A stretch of 64,000 nt of DNA from Micromonospora sp. ALFpr18c (GTDB taxonomy: Bacteria; Actinomycetota; Actinomycetes; Mycobacteriales; Micromonosporaceae): NCBI RefSeq assembly GCF_008868155.1, contig NZ_WBKR01000005.1, forward strand, positions 1-64,000. The letters run 5' to 3'. This document shows, piece after piece, positions 19,500 through 28,931 of this stretch. The notes beneath the pieces are model-generated. The model was not told the DNA's origin. It searched no databases and saw only the letters and a program-made list of their open reading frames with translations. The position numbers and the translations under genes were made by a program. Position 1 is the stretch's first letter. The number at the start of each line of letters is the position of its first letter.

Positions 19500-22400
19500 T
19501 CAGATCGTCCAGATCTTCGTCGGACCGGCGCGGGGATGATCCGGTGAGTCATCGCTACGGAGCTGGTAGAGGGTGGCAGCGGTGCCGCGGGTGCCCGGAT
19601 GGTCCTCGCCCAGCACCCGTTCCTGGTCGGTGAGGAGCTGCTCCAGCAGCCGGATCGCCTCGTCCGGGCGGTTGGCGGCGGCGAGGACGAGCGCGAGAGC
19701 GCTGCGGGTGCCGAGCGTGTCGGGGTGATCGTCGCCGAGGACCCGGCGACGGTCGGCGAGCACGCGATGAAGTTCGGTGGCCGCCTCGTCGAGCCGCCCC
19801 AGCCGCTGCAGGATGTACGTGAGGTTGTGTCGCGTGGCGAGCGTCGCCGGGTGGTCGTCGCCGAGGACCCGGCGGCGGTCGGCGAGGACCTGCTCGAGCA
19901 GGGTGAACGCCTCAGGCAGCCGCCCCTCGTCGGCGATCGCGAGGGCCAGGTTGTTGCGGGACGCGAGCGTGTCCGGATGGTCCTCGCCGAGCACCCGGCG
20001 GGATGCGGTGAACACCCGTAGCAGCAGCTCGATCGCCTGTTCGGCGCGGCCGGCCGACTGGTACGCGCGGGCCAGGTTGTTCTGCGAGGCGAGCGTGTCC
20101 GGATGCTCGTCGCCGAGCATCCGCCGGTAGACGGAGAGGACGTGCTCGTGCAGGACGATCGCCTCGTCGACCCGCCCCGCCGTCTGGTAGGCCGAGGCCA
20201 GGTTGTGCCGGGAGGTCAGCGTGTCCGGGTGCTCGTCGCCGAGCATCCGGCGCCGCCCGGCGACGACCTGCTCGAAGTGGGTGATCGCGGCCGGAACCTG
20301 CCCTTGGAACAGCCGGTACGTGGCCGCCTGCTCCACCGCGTACAGCAGGTCGGGGGTGAGGCGCAGAGGTCCCGAGTTGTCGAGCAGCGCGTCGATGTGC
20401 GGCAGCAGGAGGTTCCAGCGTGGCCATCCGGCCACGTTGGCGATCGGGTCGGCCGGGATCGCGGACCGTAGGACCGTCGCGGCGAGCGCGGCCGCCCCGG
20501 CATCGTCCTCGCCGGACGTCTGCTCCGAGCGGGCGACAGCCTGCACGAGGCGATGCGAGCTGACCAGGCCGTCGGCGCGGTTCACCAGGCTGTACGAGGC
20601 CAGCAGCGCCAACGCGTCCCCGAGCGCCGGCCCGGATCGCGTCAACGGCAGCAGGACATCCTCGGGCAACGCGTCGGGCGCCAGCCAGGCGAGCACGCCC
20701 CACACCTGGCTGGCCAACGGTGACCGGACCGTCACCGCGCCCATGCTGACCCGCCACACCTGGGCGGCGGTTCGACCCCGCGAACCGCCCTCGCCGGCGT
20801 CCGCGGTCACCGTGCCGAACCGGTGAGTCAACAGGTCGTGGTAGTCGTCGAAGCTCATGCCGGCGTGCTGGCCGAGGTAGGCGGCCGCCTGCTCCAGCGC
20901 CAACGGATGCCCGCCCAGTTCGTCGGCGAGCCGTCCGGCGCCGTGCTCGTCGTCCAGGCCGGTCAGTCGGGTGAGCATCCGTACGCTCGCCGCACGGTCC
21001 AGCGCGTCGAGTCGCACCGAGGTCAGGCCGAGTCGTGCCCACCGGGCCACACCGAGACTGCGGCGGGTGGTGATCACCACCTCGCCCCGGCCGGTGAGCT
21101 GGCCGAGCAGCGGCTCCACATCGGTGACGTCCTGGACGTCGTCGAGGATCAGCAGCCAGTCGCGGTTGTTCTGCAACCAGTCCACGGCCCACACCTGCGC
21201 GTCGGCGAGTGTCCCGACCGGATGCAGCCGGGTGCTCATCGCCGCGAGGCCCAGGTCGATGTTCTGCGGTGTGTCGGCGGTAATCCACCAGACCACCCGG
21301 TACCGGTCGCGAAACGTGTGCGCGTACCGCAGAGCGAGTTCGGTCTTGCCGATGCCGGCGAGTCCGTACACCGCCGCTCGGCCGACAACCGAGTTGCCTC
21401 CGGCCCGGAGCAACGCCTCGGCGAGCACTCCGACGTTGCGGCCCTCGAACACGGCCGAGCCGAGTGGCAGATTGTCCACCAACGCCTGCGGGGAGTCGTG
21501 TGTCAGCGGCGCGCGGGGAAAGATCGTGACGGTGACGGCCTCCCCGGAGCGCACCACGACCGGTTCGGCGGAGCCGTGCTGGTGGCAGTCACGGACGGCT
21601 CGCGGAATTCCGGCGCCCTCGCTCTCCACCAGCTTGTTCCAGCTCAGCACGTGAGCCAGCCAGAAGTTGCGTTGGCGCGACTCGCCGCGCAGCTCACTGA
21701 GCGGCTGTCGCTCGCCGTCGGCCAGGTCGGCGCCGCTCCAGACGCCCGGACTGGTCACCTCGATGCGGTCGGAGAAGACCCGGACGTGCACGCACATCTC
21801 ACGATGCTGATAGTCGCGGTGCACGAGCGCGTTGGCGATGATCTCCCGGACGGCGATCATCGGGTAGCGGTACACCCGCTCGGTGACCGCCCCGTCCGCG
21901 GTCGGCGCCTCACCGAGTTGGGCGAGGTCGGCAACGAAGTCGCGTGCCTGCGTGATCTGCTCGGGGATCGTCCCACCCAGGGTGCGCTTGTCCATCGGCG
22001 CGTCCTTACCCGGACCGTGGAAATGGGTGCACTGGACGGTGGCGGTGGGCACCACGGCGGTCGGGTCCTCGCCGAACAACAGCGCGCCGGCCCTGGTCAG
22101 GCGGCCCTCGCGCATCAACAGGGCGGCCCGCATGAAGTCGGCCGCGGACCCTCGACGCGGCACCGGTCGGCCCACGTCCCTACGCATGGCCGACCGGAAG
22201 CGGCTGACCCGCCGCGGGCTGAGGACGGTGGCGGAGGTCGTGCCGTCCAGGAACGGGTGATCCGCCTCGTCGGCAGACGCCGAGAGGCTGCCGGACGACA
22301 GTCGCTGTTCCGGAATCTCGTCGGCCGCCGGCACGGGTCTGCGGGCGATCGGCACGTTGCCGAACCCGTCGAACCGGTGCCGAGGCTCCGACGAGCCGTG

Positions 22401-23030
22401 CAATGCGCCCTGCAGGTACGCGTACAGGTCCGCGAGGTCGACGGCGCCGTCGCCGTCCTTGTCGTCGGCGCCGTGCAGCAGCCCGTTCACCAACGCGCTC
22501 GTGAACGGGCTCGGCAGGTCGTCACCATCGGCGTCGGCGGCCGACTCGAACGCGGCGGTGGCGGTGAGGACAAACCGGCCCTTGCCTGCCAACAGCCGCT
22601 CAACCGCGACCGGTCCCTTGAACGCGCCGCTGTGACAGCAGTCCAGGACGATCACCTTGGCGCGGGCCACCGAGTCGCCGATGATGTCGTTGAGCGTGTC
22701 GTTGGAGACCGCGGTGCCGGGCAGTAGACCGGCCACGGTGTCCCGGGCGCAGAGGTACAGCTTCTGGTTGCGGCTGCGGCCGTGCCCGCTGAAGTAGAAG
22801 AGAACCACGTCGTCCGGCTCGGCGTCGCTGAAGAACCGGTTGGCGGCCTCCGCGATCTCGCTGCGGGACGCGTCGAAGAGGATCGTCACCTGTGCGGTGG
22901 CGAACATGCCCATCTCGTCGTCGGTCAACGCGGCACCCAGCAGTCGGCCATCGGTACGTGGGCCGTGCAGGGAGTGCAGCCTCGGGTCGGCCTCGTACAC
23001 GGAGTTGCAGACGAGAAGTGCCCGGTACAT
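19500..23030 (-). CDS. Caspase-HATPase-NB-ARC-TPR conflict protein (EACC1-associated type)
   Basis: 1176 aa, four modules. (1) About 1-230: caspase-like peptidase with catalytic His in YFSGHG (His83) and Cys in LDCCHSG (Cys132). (2) About 290-510: a GHKL-type ATPase module as at the C-terminus of AlbA_2/RecG-like proteins (REIIANALVHRDY, DRIEVTSPG, GAGIPRAV). The DNA-binding part usually before it seems shortened. (3) About 520-850: NB-ARC STAND NTPase, P-loop GLAGIGKTE (556-564) and Walker B LLILDD (626-631). (4) About 890-1150: six roughly 42-residue TPRs with the repeating phrase LGDDHPDTL. Such proteins are predicted NTP-switched sensors in which TPR-detected signals unleash a protease effector in anti-phage defence or programmed cell death. 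Start ATG 23030; a divergent EACC1-like gene begins 86 bases away. Confidence 0.88.
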   Translation of the reverse strand: MYRALLVCNSVYEADPRLHSLHGPRTDGRLLGAALTDDEMGMFATAQVTILFDASRSEIAEAANRFFSDAEPDDVVLFYFSGHGRSRNQKLYLCARDTVAGLLPGTAVSNDTLNDIIGDSVARAKVIVLDCCHSGAFKGPVAVERLLAGKGRFVLTATAAFESAADADGDDLPSPFTSALVNGLLHGADDKDGDGAVDLADLYAYLQGALHGSSEPRHRFDGFGNVPIARRPVPAADEIPEQRLSSGSLSASADEADHPFLDGTTSATVLSPRRVSRFRSAMRRDVGRPVPRRGSAADFMRAALLMREGRLTRAGALLFGEDPTAVVPTATVQCTHFHGPGKDAPMDKRTLGGTIPEQITQARDFVADLAQLGEAPTADGAVTERVYRYPMIAVREIIANALVHRDYQHREMCVHVRVFSDRIEVTSPGVWSGADLADGERQPLSELRGESRQRNFWLAHVLSWNKLVESEGAGIPRAVRDCHQHGSAEPVVVRSGEAVTVTIFPRAPLTHDSPQALVDNLPLGSAVFEGRNVGVLAEALLRAGGNSVVGRAAVYGLAGIGKTELALRYAHTFRDRYRVVWWITADTPQNIDLGLAAMSTRLHPVGTLADAQVWAVDWLQNNRDWLLILDDVQDVTDVEPLLGQLTGRGEVVITTRRSLGVARWARLGLTSVRLDALDRAASVRMLTRLTGLDDEHGAGRLADELGGHPLALEQAAAYLGQHAGMSFDDYHDLLTHRFGTVTADAGEGGSRGRTAAQVWRVSMGAVTVRSPLASQVWGVLAWLAPDALPEDVLLPLTRSGPALGDALALLASYSLVNRADGLVSSHRLVQAVARSEQTSGEDDAGAAALAATVLRSAIPADPIANVAGWPRWNLLLPHIDALLDNSGPLRLTPDLLYAVEQAATYRLFQGQVPAAITHFEQVVAGRRRMLGDEHPDTLTSRHNLASAYQTAGRVDEAIVLHEHVLSVYRRMLGDEHPDTLASQNNLARAYQSAGRAEQAIELLLRVFTASRRVLGEDHPDTLASRNNLALAIADEGRLPEAFTLLEQVLADRRRVLGDDHPATLATRHNLTYILQRLGRLDEAATELHRVLADRRRVLGDDHPDTLGTRSALALVLAAANRPDEAIRLLEQLLTDQERVLGEDHPGTRGTAATLYQLRSDDSPDHPRAGPTKIWTI

Positions 23031-23116
23031 CGGCGGCTCCCGGCTCGCGGTTTTCCGACGAGGTCTTACCCTACGGCTACCGGCAGAGCACCGCCGTCAG
23101 TCTGGAGGCTCCTCTC
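23031..23116. promoter_or_regulatory. Shared divergent promoter region of the caspase and EACC1-like genes
   Basis: 86 bases separate the two divergent starts. No convincing -35/-10 pair or operator can be read. The short shared region suggests coordinated expression. Confidence 0.4.
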
Positions 23117-23566
23117 GTGCCAGCTAACCGGATCATGCTGCTCCCCGCACTCTCCACGCTCACGCCCGCGGACGAGCCGCTGCAGGCGGCGACCGCCGAG
23201 CTGGTCGCCGACCTGCGCGAGGTCGACGGTCTGCGGGTGACCGAGGAGGACACCCCGGCGGTGGGGCAGAAGGGACAGTGGACGGACCTGGTGATCGCGC
23301 TCGGCGGACCGAGTGTGGTGGCGGGTGCGGTGACGGTCTTCCGGCTGTGGCTCGGCCGTGACCGGCGCCGGTCGCTCACGCTCACCGCGTGGCGGGCCGG
23401 TGCGGACCCGTTGCGGATCGAGATCAGTGGCGACAACGTCGCGGAGCGGACCGTACACGAGGCCGTCCAGCGGTTGCTCGGCGCGACGGACCCGGCGGTG
23501 GGCACCTCGCCGGACGACCCGGACGCCGACCCGGACCGGTCGGCCCCGCCGGCGATCACACCCTGA
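23117..23566 (+). CDS. EACC1-like effector-associated component
   Basis: 149 aa from GTG 23117, chosen because GGAGG (23104-23108) lies 8 bases upstream; ATG 23135 is the alternative. It has the pattern of effector-associated constant component 1. An N-terminal helix pair ends in ELVADLREVDGLRVTEED. A hydrophobic glycine-rich segment follows (DLVIALGGPSVVAGAVTVFRLWLG). Then come a basic beta-rich core (RRSLTLTAWRAG, LRIEISGDN) and a C-terminal helix. EACC1 proteins are known as the shared companion of many predicted NTP-dependent conflict systems with caspase, trypsin or other effectors. Its divergent placement beside a caspase-STAND protein fits that. The molecular role, perhaps adaptor or membrane anchor, is not established. 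Confidence 0.75.
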   Translation: MPANRIMLLPALSTLTPADEPLQAATAELVADLREVDGLRVTEEDTPAVGQKGQWTDLVIALGGPSVVAGAVTVFRLWLGRDRRRSLTLTAWRAGADPLRIEISGDNVAERTVHEAVQRLLGATDPAVGTSPDDPDADPDRSAPPAITP

Positions 23567-23625
23567 CGGCGAGACCTCGGTTCGGCCCTTATCGGGTCCG
23601 GCCGTCGACGGCTAGGCTTCGGCGT

Positions 23626-24768
23626 ATGTCCAGCTCGCGATGGCAGGGCCGGGCTGCGAACGTGGCCGTGGTGTTCGTGGTCGGCCTGGTCGCGCTCGTC
23701 GGCCTGCTGGTGCAGTCGGAGGGCGTCGACACCACCGCCGACCGGTTGGCGTTGCTGGTCGTGCTGGTCTCGTCCGGTGCGCTGTACCTGCGCCGCCGCC
23801 ATCCGGTGTGGGTGGGTGTGGCGGCGCTGGCGGCCGTCGGCGCGTACGGTGCGTTGCTGCACCGGCCGGGACCGATCATGCTGGTCTTCGTCGTGGCGCT
23901 CTACACCGTGGTCGACGAGGGTCATCTCGCGGTGGCGATCGGGCTCGGGTCCGCCTCGGTGGTCGCCTTCGCCGTCGCGGACGGCGCCGGGCGGGCCGGG
24001 CCGACCTCCAACGGGGCGACGCTGCTGCACGCCGGGTGGCTCGTCGCGGTCATCGTCGGTGTCACCCGCAACCGCCGGGCGTACGTCGCGGAGGCGCGGG
24101 CCCGGGTGTTCGAGGCGGAACAGGGCATGCGGGAGGAGGCCCGTCGCCGGGCCACCGAGGAGCGGCTGCGCATCGCGCGTGAGGTGCACGACGCGCTCGG
24201 CCACCACCTCTCGCTGATCAACGTGCAGGCGAGCGCCGCGCTGCACCGTCCGGATCCCGCCCGGTCCGTGCAGGCGCTCACCGCGATCAAGCAGACGAGC
24301 AAGGAGACCCTGCGCGAGTTGCGCGCGACACTGGACGTCCTGCGGCAGGAGAGCGAGACACCCGCCGCGGTGCCCGGCCTGAACCGTCTCGACGAGTTGG
24401 TGAGCGTGGCCGCAGGGTCCGGGTTGACGATCCAGGTCGAGGTGACCGAGACCCGGCCGTTGCCGCCGGAGGTCGACCTGGCGGTGTACCGGATCGTCCA
24501 GGAGGCGCTCACCAACGTGGCCCGGCACGCGGACGCGTCCGCCGCGCTGGTCCGGGTCCGACCCGATGGGGACGACGTGCTGGTCGAGGTCGACGACGAC
24601 GGCAGCGGCTCAGCCGGGCCGCCCGGCAACGGGATCCTCGGCATGGGTGAGCGGGCCCGGTCGTTGGGCGGATCGCTGACCGCGTGCCCGGACCCGGACG
24701 GCGGCTTCCGGGTGCGCGCCCGCCTTCCGCTGCGCCGCGGCACCGTACCGGCGGGGGTGCCGGCGTGA
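23626..24768 (+). CDS. NarL-family sensor histidine kinase
   Basis: 380 aa. Four to five membrane helices occupy residues 1 to about 145. A short linker helix (RVFEAEQGMREEARRRATEERLR) leads to the HisKA_3 dimerisation helix with the phosphoacceptor in IAREVHDALGHHLSLI. A GHKL ATPase domain follows, with the N-box VQEALTNVARHA and G-box NGILGMGERARSLGG. This is the DesK/NarX type with no large sensory domain, so the signal is probably sensed in or at the membrane. Coupled to the response regulator by a GTGA overlap (24765-24768). Confidence 0.93.
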   Translation: MSSSRWQGRAANVAVVFVVGLVALVGLLVQSEGVDTTADRLALLVVLVSSGALYLRRRHPVWVGVAALAAVGAYGALLHRPGPIMLVFVVALYTVVDEGHLAVAIGLGSASVVAFAVADGAGRAGPTSNGATLLHAGWLVAVIVGVTRNRRAYVAEARARVFEAEQGMREEARRRATEERLRIAREVHDALGHHLSLINVQASAALHRPDPARSVQALTAIKQTSKETLRELRATLDVLRQESETPAAVPGLNRLDELVSVAAGSGLTIQVEVTETRPLPPEVDLAVYRIVQEALTNVARHADASAALVRVRPDGDDVLVEVDDDGSGSAGPPGNGILGMGERARSLGGSLTACPDPDGGFRVRARLPLRRGTVPAGVPA

Positions 24769-25427
24769 TCCGGGTCCTGCTCGCCGACGACCAGACCCTG
24801 GTGCGCGCCGGGTTCCGGTCGATCCTGGAGGGTGAGGACGGCATCGAGGTGGTCGGTGAGGCCGCCGACGGCGCCGAGGCGGTGCGGCAGGCCCGGTGGG
24901 TGCGCCCGGACGTCGTCCTCATGGACATCCGGATGCCCGGGCTGGACGGCCTGGCGGCGACCCGCGAGATCGTCGCGAGTTCCGACATTCGCGTGATCAT
25001 CTTGACGACGTTCGACCTGGACGACTACGTCTACGGCGCGCTGCGCGCCGGCGCGAGTGGGTTTCTGGTGAAGGACACCGAGCCGGCGGAGTTGATCCAC
25101 GGGGTGCGGGTGGTGGCCCGGGGCGACGCGCTGATCGCACCGTCGATCACCCGCCGGCTGATCTCCGAGTTCGCCGCCCGGGTCCGGCATCCGGACCCGG
25201 GCCCGCGGTTGAGCGCGCTCACCGACCGGGAACGCGAGGTCATGGCGCTGGTCGCGGCCGGTCTGTCCAACGACGAGATCGCGGCACGGCTGGTGCTGAG
25301 CCCGGCCACCGCGAAGACGCACGTCAGCCGGATCATGACCAAGGCACAGGTCCGCGACCGGGCCCAGTTGGTGATCCTCGCGTACGAGTCGGGGCTGACC
25401 GTTCCCGGTTGGCTCACCCGGGACTGA
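24765..25427 (+). CDS. NarL/FixJ-family response regulator
   Basis: 220 aa from GTG 24765. The receiver domain starts IRVLLADDQTLVRAG. The phosphoacceptor Asp lies in PDVVLMDIRMPGLDG, and the switch Thr and Lys in IILTTFD and GFLVKDT. The C-terminal LuxR-type helix-turn-helix is LTDREREVMALVAAGLSNDEIAARLVLSPATAKTHV (about 150-190). It is phosphorylated by the kinase just upstream and would bind DNA as a dimer. A likely local target is the small membrane protein gene downstream, which is convergent, so this is weak. Confidence 0.94.
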   Translation: MIRVLLADDQTLVRAGFRSILEGEDGIEVVGEAADGAEAVRQARWVRPDVVLMDIRMPGLDGLAATREIVASSDIRVIILTTFDLDDYVYGALRAGASGFLVKDTEPAELIHGVRVVARGDALIAPSITRRLISEFAARVRHPDPGPRLSALTDREREVMALVAAGLSNDEIAARLVLSPATAKTHVSRIMTKAQVRDRAQLVILAYESGLTVPGWLTRD

Positions 25428-25450
25428 CCGCGACCTCGCCGCGGGGGCGG

Positions 25451-25786
25451 TCAGCCGGCGCGGCGGGCGCGGGCCAACGCCAGCCCGCCGAGCACGATGC
25501 CGACCGACCCGACCCCCAGGGCCACGAAGGCGCCGCCTCGACCGTTGCCGGTGCCGATGCCACTGTCGGAGGTCGCCACGACGAGGCCACCGAGGGCGAC
25601 GCCGACCAGCCCCGCCGTCAGGGCCACGACGGCTCGGAGCCGCGCGTTGCCGGTGCCGGTGCGGGCCAACGCGAGCCCGCCGATGATCACGCCGGCCAGG
25701 CCCAGCACGGCGGCCACGGAGGCGCCGAGACGTCCGGCGCTCATGGTCGTGACGCTGGCGGCGGCGAGCAGGTGCGAGTCGTACAT
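25451..25786 (-). CDS. DUF6223-like small membrane protein
   Basis: 111 aa with three hydrophobic Gly/Ala-rich helices (SVAAVLGLAGVIIGGLALA, VVALTAGLVGVALGGLVVA, GGAFVALGVGSVGIVLGGLALARARR). The two loops share the motif TGTGNAR / GTGNGRGG, suggesting internal duplication of a helix-loop unit. It resembles the actinobacterial DUF6223 family, whose function is unknown. It converges with the two-component operon (24-base gap). Confidence 0.7.
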   Translation of the reverse strand: MYDSHLLAAASVTTMSAGRLGASVAAVLGLAGVIIGGLALARTGTGNARLRAVVALTAGLVGVALGGLVVATSDSGIGTGNGRGGAFVALGVGSVGIVLGGLALARARRAG

Positions 25787-25988
25787 GGGGGTTTCCCTTC
25801 GCTCACGGACGGTGCCGGTGCAGCGTATGGAGCCGCGGGGTCACCGGTCGTCCGGCCGGAGTTGCCGAAGGGCGTACCACCGGGGTCGTACGCGTCCGAC
25901 GCGACGCACCACCCCGGTTGTGTCGGTGGCCGCGAGCGAGCGCCGCCGCCGGCCGTACCTCGACCGGCGGCGGCGCGGGCGGGACCGA

Positions 25989-28856
25989 TCAGGAGTACGG
26001 GAGCCGGAGCACCGACTGGTTGCCGACGCCCAGCGTGCTGGGGTTGTTGCCGATCGCCGACCAGACCTCCACCCGGACCGTGCCGTTGCTCAGCGTGCCC
26101 AACGAGCCGGTGGCCGAGGCGAGGCCGGCGTTCTGGGTGTAGTTCTCGTAGCCGGGGACCGGGTCGGTGGCGAAGTAGCGCCACGTCTCGGTCCGTTCCC
26201 AGCTGCCGTTGCCGGTCAGGTCGTAGGAGACCCGCACCTGCACGCCGTTACCGACCGCCGACCCGGCGTCCACGAACAGGTCGAACGTGGTCTGCGCGCC
26301 GGAGTAGGCGAGGTTGAGCCCGGTCGCGGTGAAGACCTGCGGGTTGGTGGGCGTACCGTCGTGGTTTCCGTTGGCGGCCGCGACCGTGGTCGTGGCCGCG
26401 CCACCGGCGGTGCCCAGACCACCGCCGGGCAGCAGGTACCGCGTCGGGCCGCCGGAGGACGGCGGCGGGTCGGTCGTCGGCGGCGGGTCCGTCGGCGTCG
26501 TCGGAGGGACGCCGCCGGCCGCGTTACCGCCACTCCAGGTGTACGCCCCGGTGGTGGCCGTCTTTCCGGCACCCACGGTGAGCGTGGTGCCGTTGGAGAA
26601 CGTCACCGTGACCGGCGACGCGGTCGGGTTGGACGCCACGTAGGTGCGCGCGCCGTTGCGCGCGAAGACCGCCGACAGGGGGTGGTTGCCGGTGACCGTC
26701 GTGTCGACGGTGCCCAGCGCCGCGAGGTTGCGGATCCAGTGGAAGGTGTGTGCCCGGCTCTCCCCCTCCTCGGGTGTGTAGCCGGGGTTCGCCCGCAGGT
26801 TCGCCAGCGCCGCGTCGCCGTCGCCGAGGGCCTGGAACTGCCAGAGGATGTCCTGCCACACCGTCGGTTGCCCACCGTTGTTGCGGACGAGTTCGGCGTA
26901 GTTGGTCCGCACGTACGCCGGGTTGTTGCCCAGGTACAGGTGTCCGCCGGTGACGGGCAGCAGGTTGATGCCCTGGATCATCTCCGGCTCGCCGCTGAAC
27001 CAGGTGGCGTACGCGCCGCCGTCGCCCCAGACCATGCCGACCGTCGAGTGCCCGAAGGCGGCGGGGAAGTTCTGGTCGCTGACGTCGAACCAGTACTCCT
27101 GGATGGCGGCGGCCTGCGTGGTGTAGAGGAAGACGCCGGCGTCGCGCACGGCGGTGTTGCCGGTGACCTGCCCCCACTGGATGAGGGCGTTGGCGAAGTT
27201 CATCCCCTCCGACGAGGACTCCTGGTTGTTGCCGGAGCCGAACGACCCGTGCCCGGACGCCCAGTCGTGCCCGGCGTAGATGTCGAAGTCACGCAGGTAG
27301 GGGAAGCGGGTGTCGTCGCGCCGGTAGTTGTTGGCGTCGCGGATCAGCAGGTCGACCATGCCGCCGTAGCGGCTGGTGGCGGCCCACGCCGGATCGAACT
27401 TGGCGAGCGTCGCCGCGGCGGCGATGTAGTAGCCGTAGTGGAAGTGGTGGTCGTTGAGCTCCTGGTCGGAGCCGTACGACGCCGGGTAGCCGATCAGGGT
27501 GCCCCAGTTGTTGTCGTAGTAGAAGACCTTGCTGGTCTTGCCGCTGGACGCGGTGAACCAGTCGGTGAGCGTGCTGCGGATGGCGTTCAGCGCGCTGTCG
27601 CGGGTCGTGGTGTCGTTGACCAGGTCGGCCACCTCGGCGAGGCGGGCGGCCCGGCCCAGGCCCTTGCCCGTCCAGTACGTGTCGCCGCCCCGCTGGTCCA
27701 TCGGGTTCGAGCGGGCGGCGGCCAGGTGGCCGGTGAGGGTCGCCAGGTCGGCGCCGCTGCCGTCACCGACGGCCGGCAGTTCCGGCAGGACACCCTGGAA
27801 CTTCATGGCGGTACGGAACTGGTTGATGCCGGTGAGCACCTTCATCCGGCCGCGTGCCGACGGGTAGGTCGGTGTGATCGGGGTGGACCCGCTCAGCGAC
27901 TTCCACTGGTGCGGGTAGAGGCTGACCACCGTCTGCGTGGCGGTCCCCTCCCGGGCGGTGGTGGTGAACGCGTACGTGGTGGTCAGCCCGCTGGTCGCCG
28001 GGTTGTAGGCGGAGGACACCTGGGTGCCGGTGACGTGGGCGTGCGCGTACCGGCCGTAGGTGGTGGCCAGGTCGGCGCGTTCCGTGGCGCTCGACGTCGG
28101 GGGCAGGAGGGCGACGGAGAAGTAGCCCCGACCGGCCAGGGTGGACGTGATCCGGCCGGACGCCACGGTCCAGGTGGCGCCGCTGGGCGCGTACCCGACG
28201 TAGTCGTGGCCGTTGACCCGGAAGCCGATGGTGGCACCGCTGGTGGACCAGACCTCCGGGGTGCCGGCGGTGCTGATCTGCGCGTTCCCACCGGTGGTCT
28301 GGAAGTACGCGAAGGGCAGCCCGTGGCCGATGGTGGCGCGCATGGTGCGGGTGCCGTCGCTCCAGTAGGGGCTGACCGTCCAGTCGGTCCAACCATCGAC
28401 CTTGACCAGTGGCGCGGCGAGCCCGGCCACGCCGACCCGGATGTCCTGGACGTACGGGTAGTGGTATTCGCCGACGCCGGTGGCGGTGCCGCTGATGGCG
28501 GGTGTGGAGTTGGCGGAGAAGCCGAGGCCGTCGGTGAAGGTGTCGTACGAGACGGGGTGGGCGTGCAGGGGCTCGCTGAAGGCACAGTCGGTGCGCTTCC
28601 AGAGCAGTGAGGACCACCAGTCGTTGGTGGGCACCGCGCCAGCGGGGGCGTTGGCGGTGGCGAACTGCCGGGGATTGGTGGACATCGGCCCGCAGCCGGA
28701 GGGGAGCGGGCCGACCGGCGTGGTGGTGTAGCTGCCGGCCCCGACGGGGGCCGCCTCGGCGGGGCCGCTGACGGGGATGGTGAGGCCGCCGACGACCAGG
28801 GCCAGGGCGGTGGTGACGGCCAGTGCCCATCGGCGGTGGGGGACGGGAGGTTTCAT
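25989..28856 (-). CDS. Secreted GH81 endo-1,3-beta-glucanase (laminarinase) with CBM56
   Basis: 955 aa from ATG 28856, with GGAGG 4 bases upstream; the in-frame extension to 28949 is discarded. The signal peptide runs MKPPVPHRRWALAVTT... to AEAA. The GH81 domain (about 40-730) begins TNDWWSSLLW and shows the diagnostic NDHHFHYGYYIAAAA, YAGHDWASGHGSFGSGNNQESSSEGMN and MVWGDGG. The DHHFHYG Asp and the ESSSE Glu belong to the known inverting active site. A Thr/Pro linker (TTPTDPPPTTDPPPSSGG) leads to a C-terminal CBM56-type beta-1,3-glucan-binding module ending SVLRLPYS. It would act on laminarin, curdlan or fungal cell walls. It has its own promoter and palindromic operator upstream. Confidence 0.93.
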   Translation of the reverse strand: MKPPVPHRRWALAVTTALALVVGGLTIPVSGPAEAAPVGAGSYTTTPVGPLPSGCGPMSTNPRQFATANAPAGAVPTNDWWSSLLWKRTDCAFSEPLHAHPVSYDTFTDGLGFSANSTPAISGTATGVGEYHYPYVQDIRVGVAGLAAPLVKVDGWTDWTVSPYWSDGTRTMRATIGHGLPFAYFQTTGGNAQISTAGTPEVWSTSGATIGFRVNGHDYVGYAPSGATWTVASGRITSTLAGRGYFSVALLPPTSSATERADLATTYGRYAHAHVTGTQVSSAYNPATSGLTTTYAFTTTAREGTATQTVVSLYPHQWKSLSGSTPITPTYPSARGRMKVLTGINQFRTAMKFQGVLPELPAVGDGSGADLATLTGHLAAARSNPMDQRGGDTYWTGKGLGRAARLAEVADLVNDTTTRDSALNAIRSTLTDWFTASSGKTSKVFYYDNNWGTLIGYPASYGSDQELNDHHFHYGYYIAAAATLAKFDPAWAATSRYGGMVDLLIRDANNYRRDDTRFPYLRDFDIYAGHDWASGHGSFGSGNNQESSSEGMNFANALIQWGQVTGNTAVRDAGVFLYTTQAAAIQEYWFDVSDQNFPAAFGHSTVGMVWGDGGAYATWFSGEPEMIQGINLLPVTGGHLYLGNNPAYVRTNYAELVRNNGGQPTVWQDILWQFQALGDGDAALANLRANPGYTPEEGESRAHTFHWIRNLAALGTVDTTVTGNHPLSAVFARNGARTYVASNPTASPVTVTFSNGTTLTVGAGKTATTGAYTWSGGNAAGGVPPTTPTDPPPTTDPPPSSGGPTRYLLPGGGLGTAGGAATTTVAAANGNHDGTPTNPQVFTATGLNLAYSGAQTTFDLFVDAGSAVGNGVQVRVSYDLTGNGSWERTETWRYFATDPVPGYENYTQNAGLASATGSLGTLSNGTVRVEVWSAIGNNPSTLGVGNQSVLRLPYS

Positions 28857-28931
28857 GGTGCCTCCATCGCGCGCCGGTGCCGGCGGGGGCCGGGATCGAC
28901 GCCTGCGTCTGAATTGAGGAGAAGGTCTATC

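Noticed and set aside
23626-25427. Two-component system as part of the caspase/EACC1 system
   Set aside because: Same strand as the EACC1-like gene but separated by about 60 bases, with the ordinary DesK/NarL make-up found throughout actinomycetes; no evidence beyond proximity.
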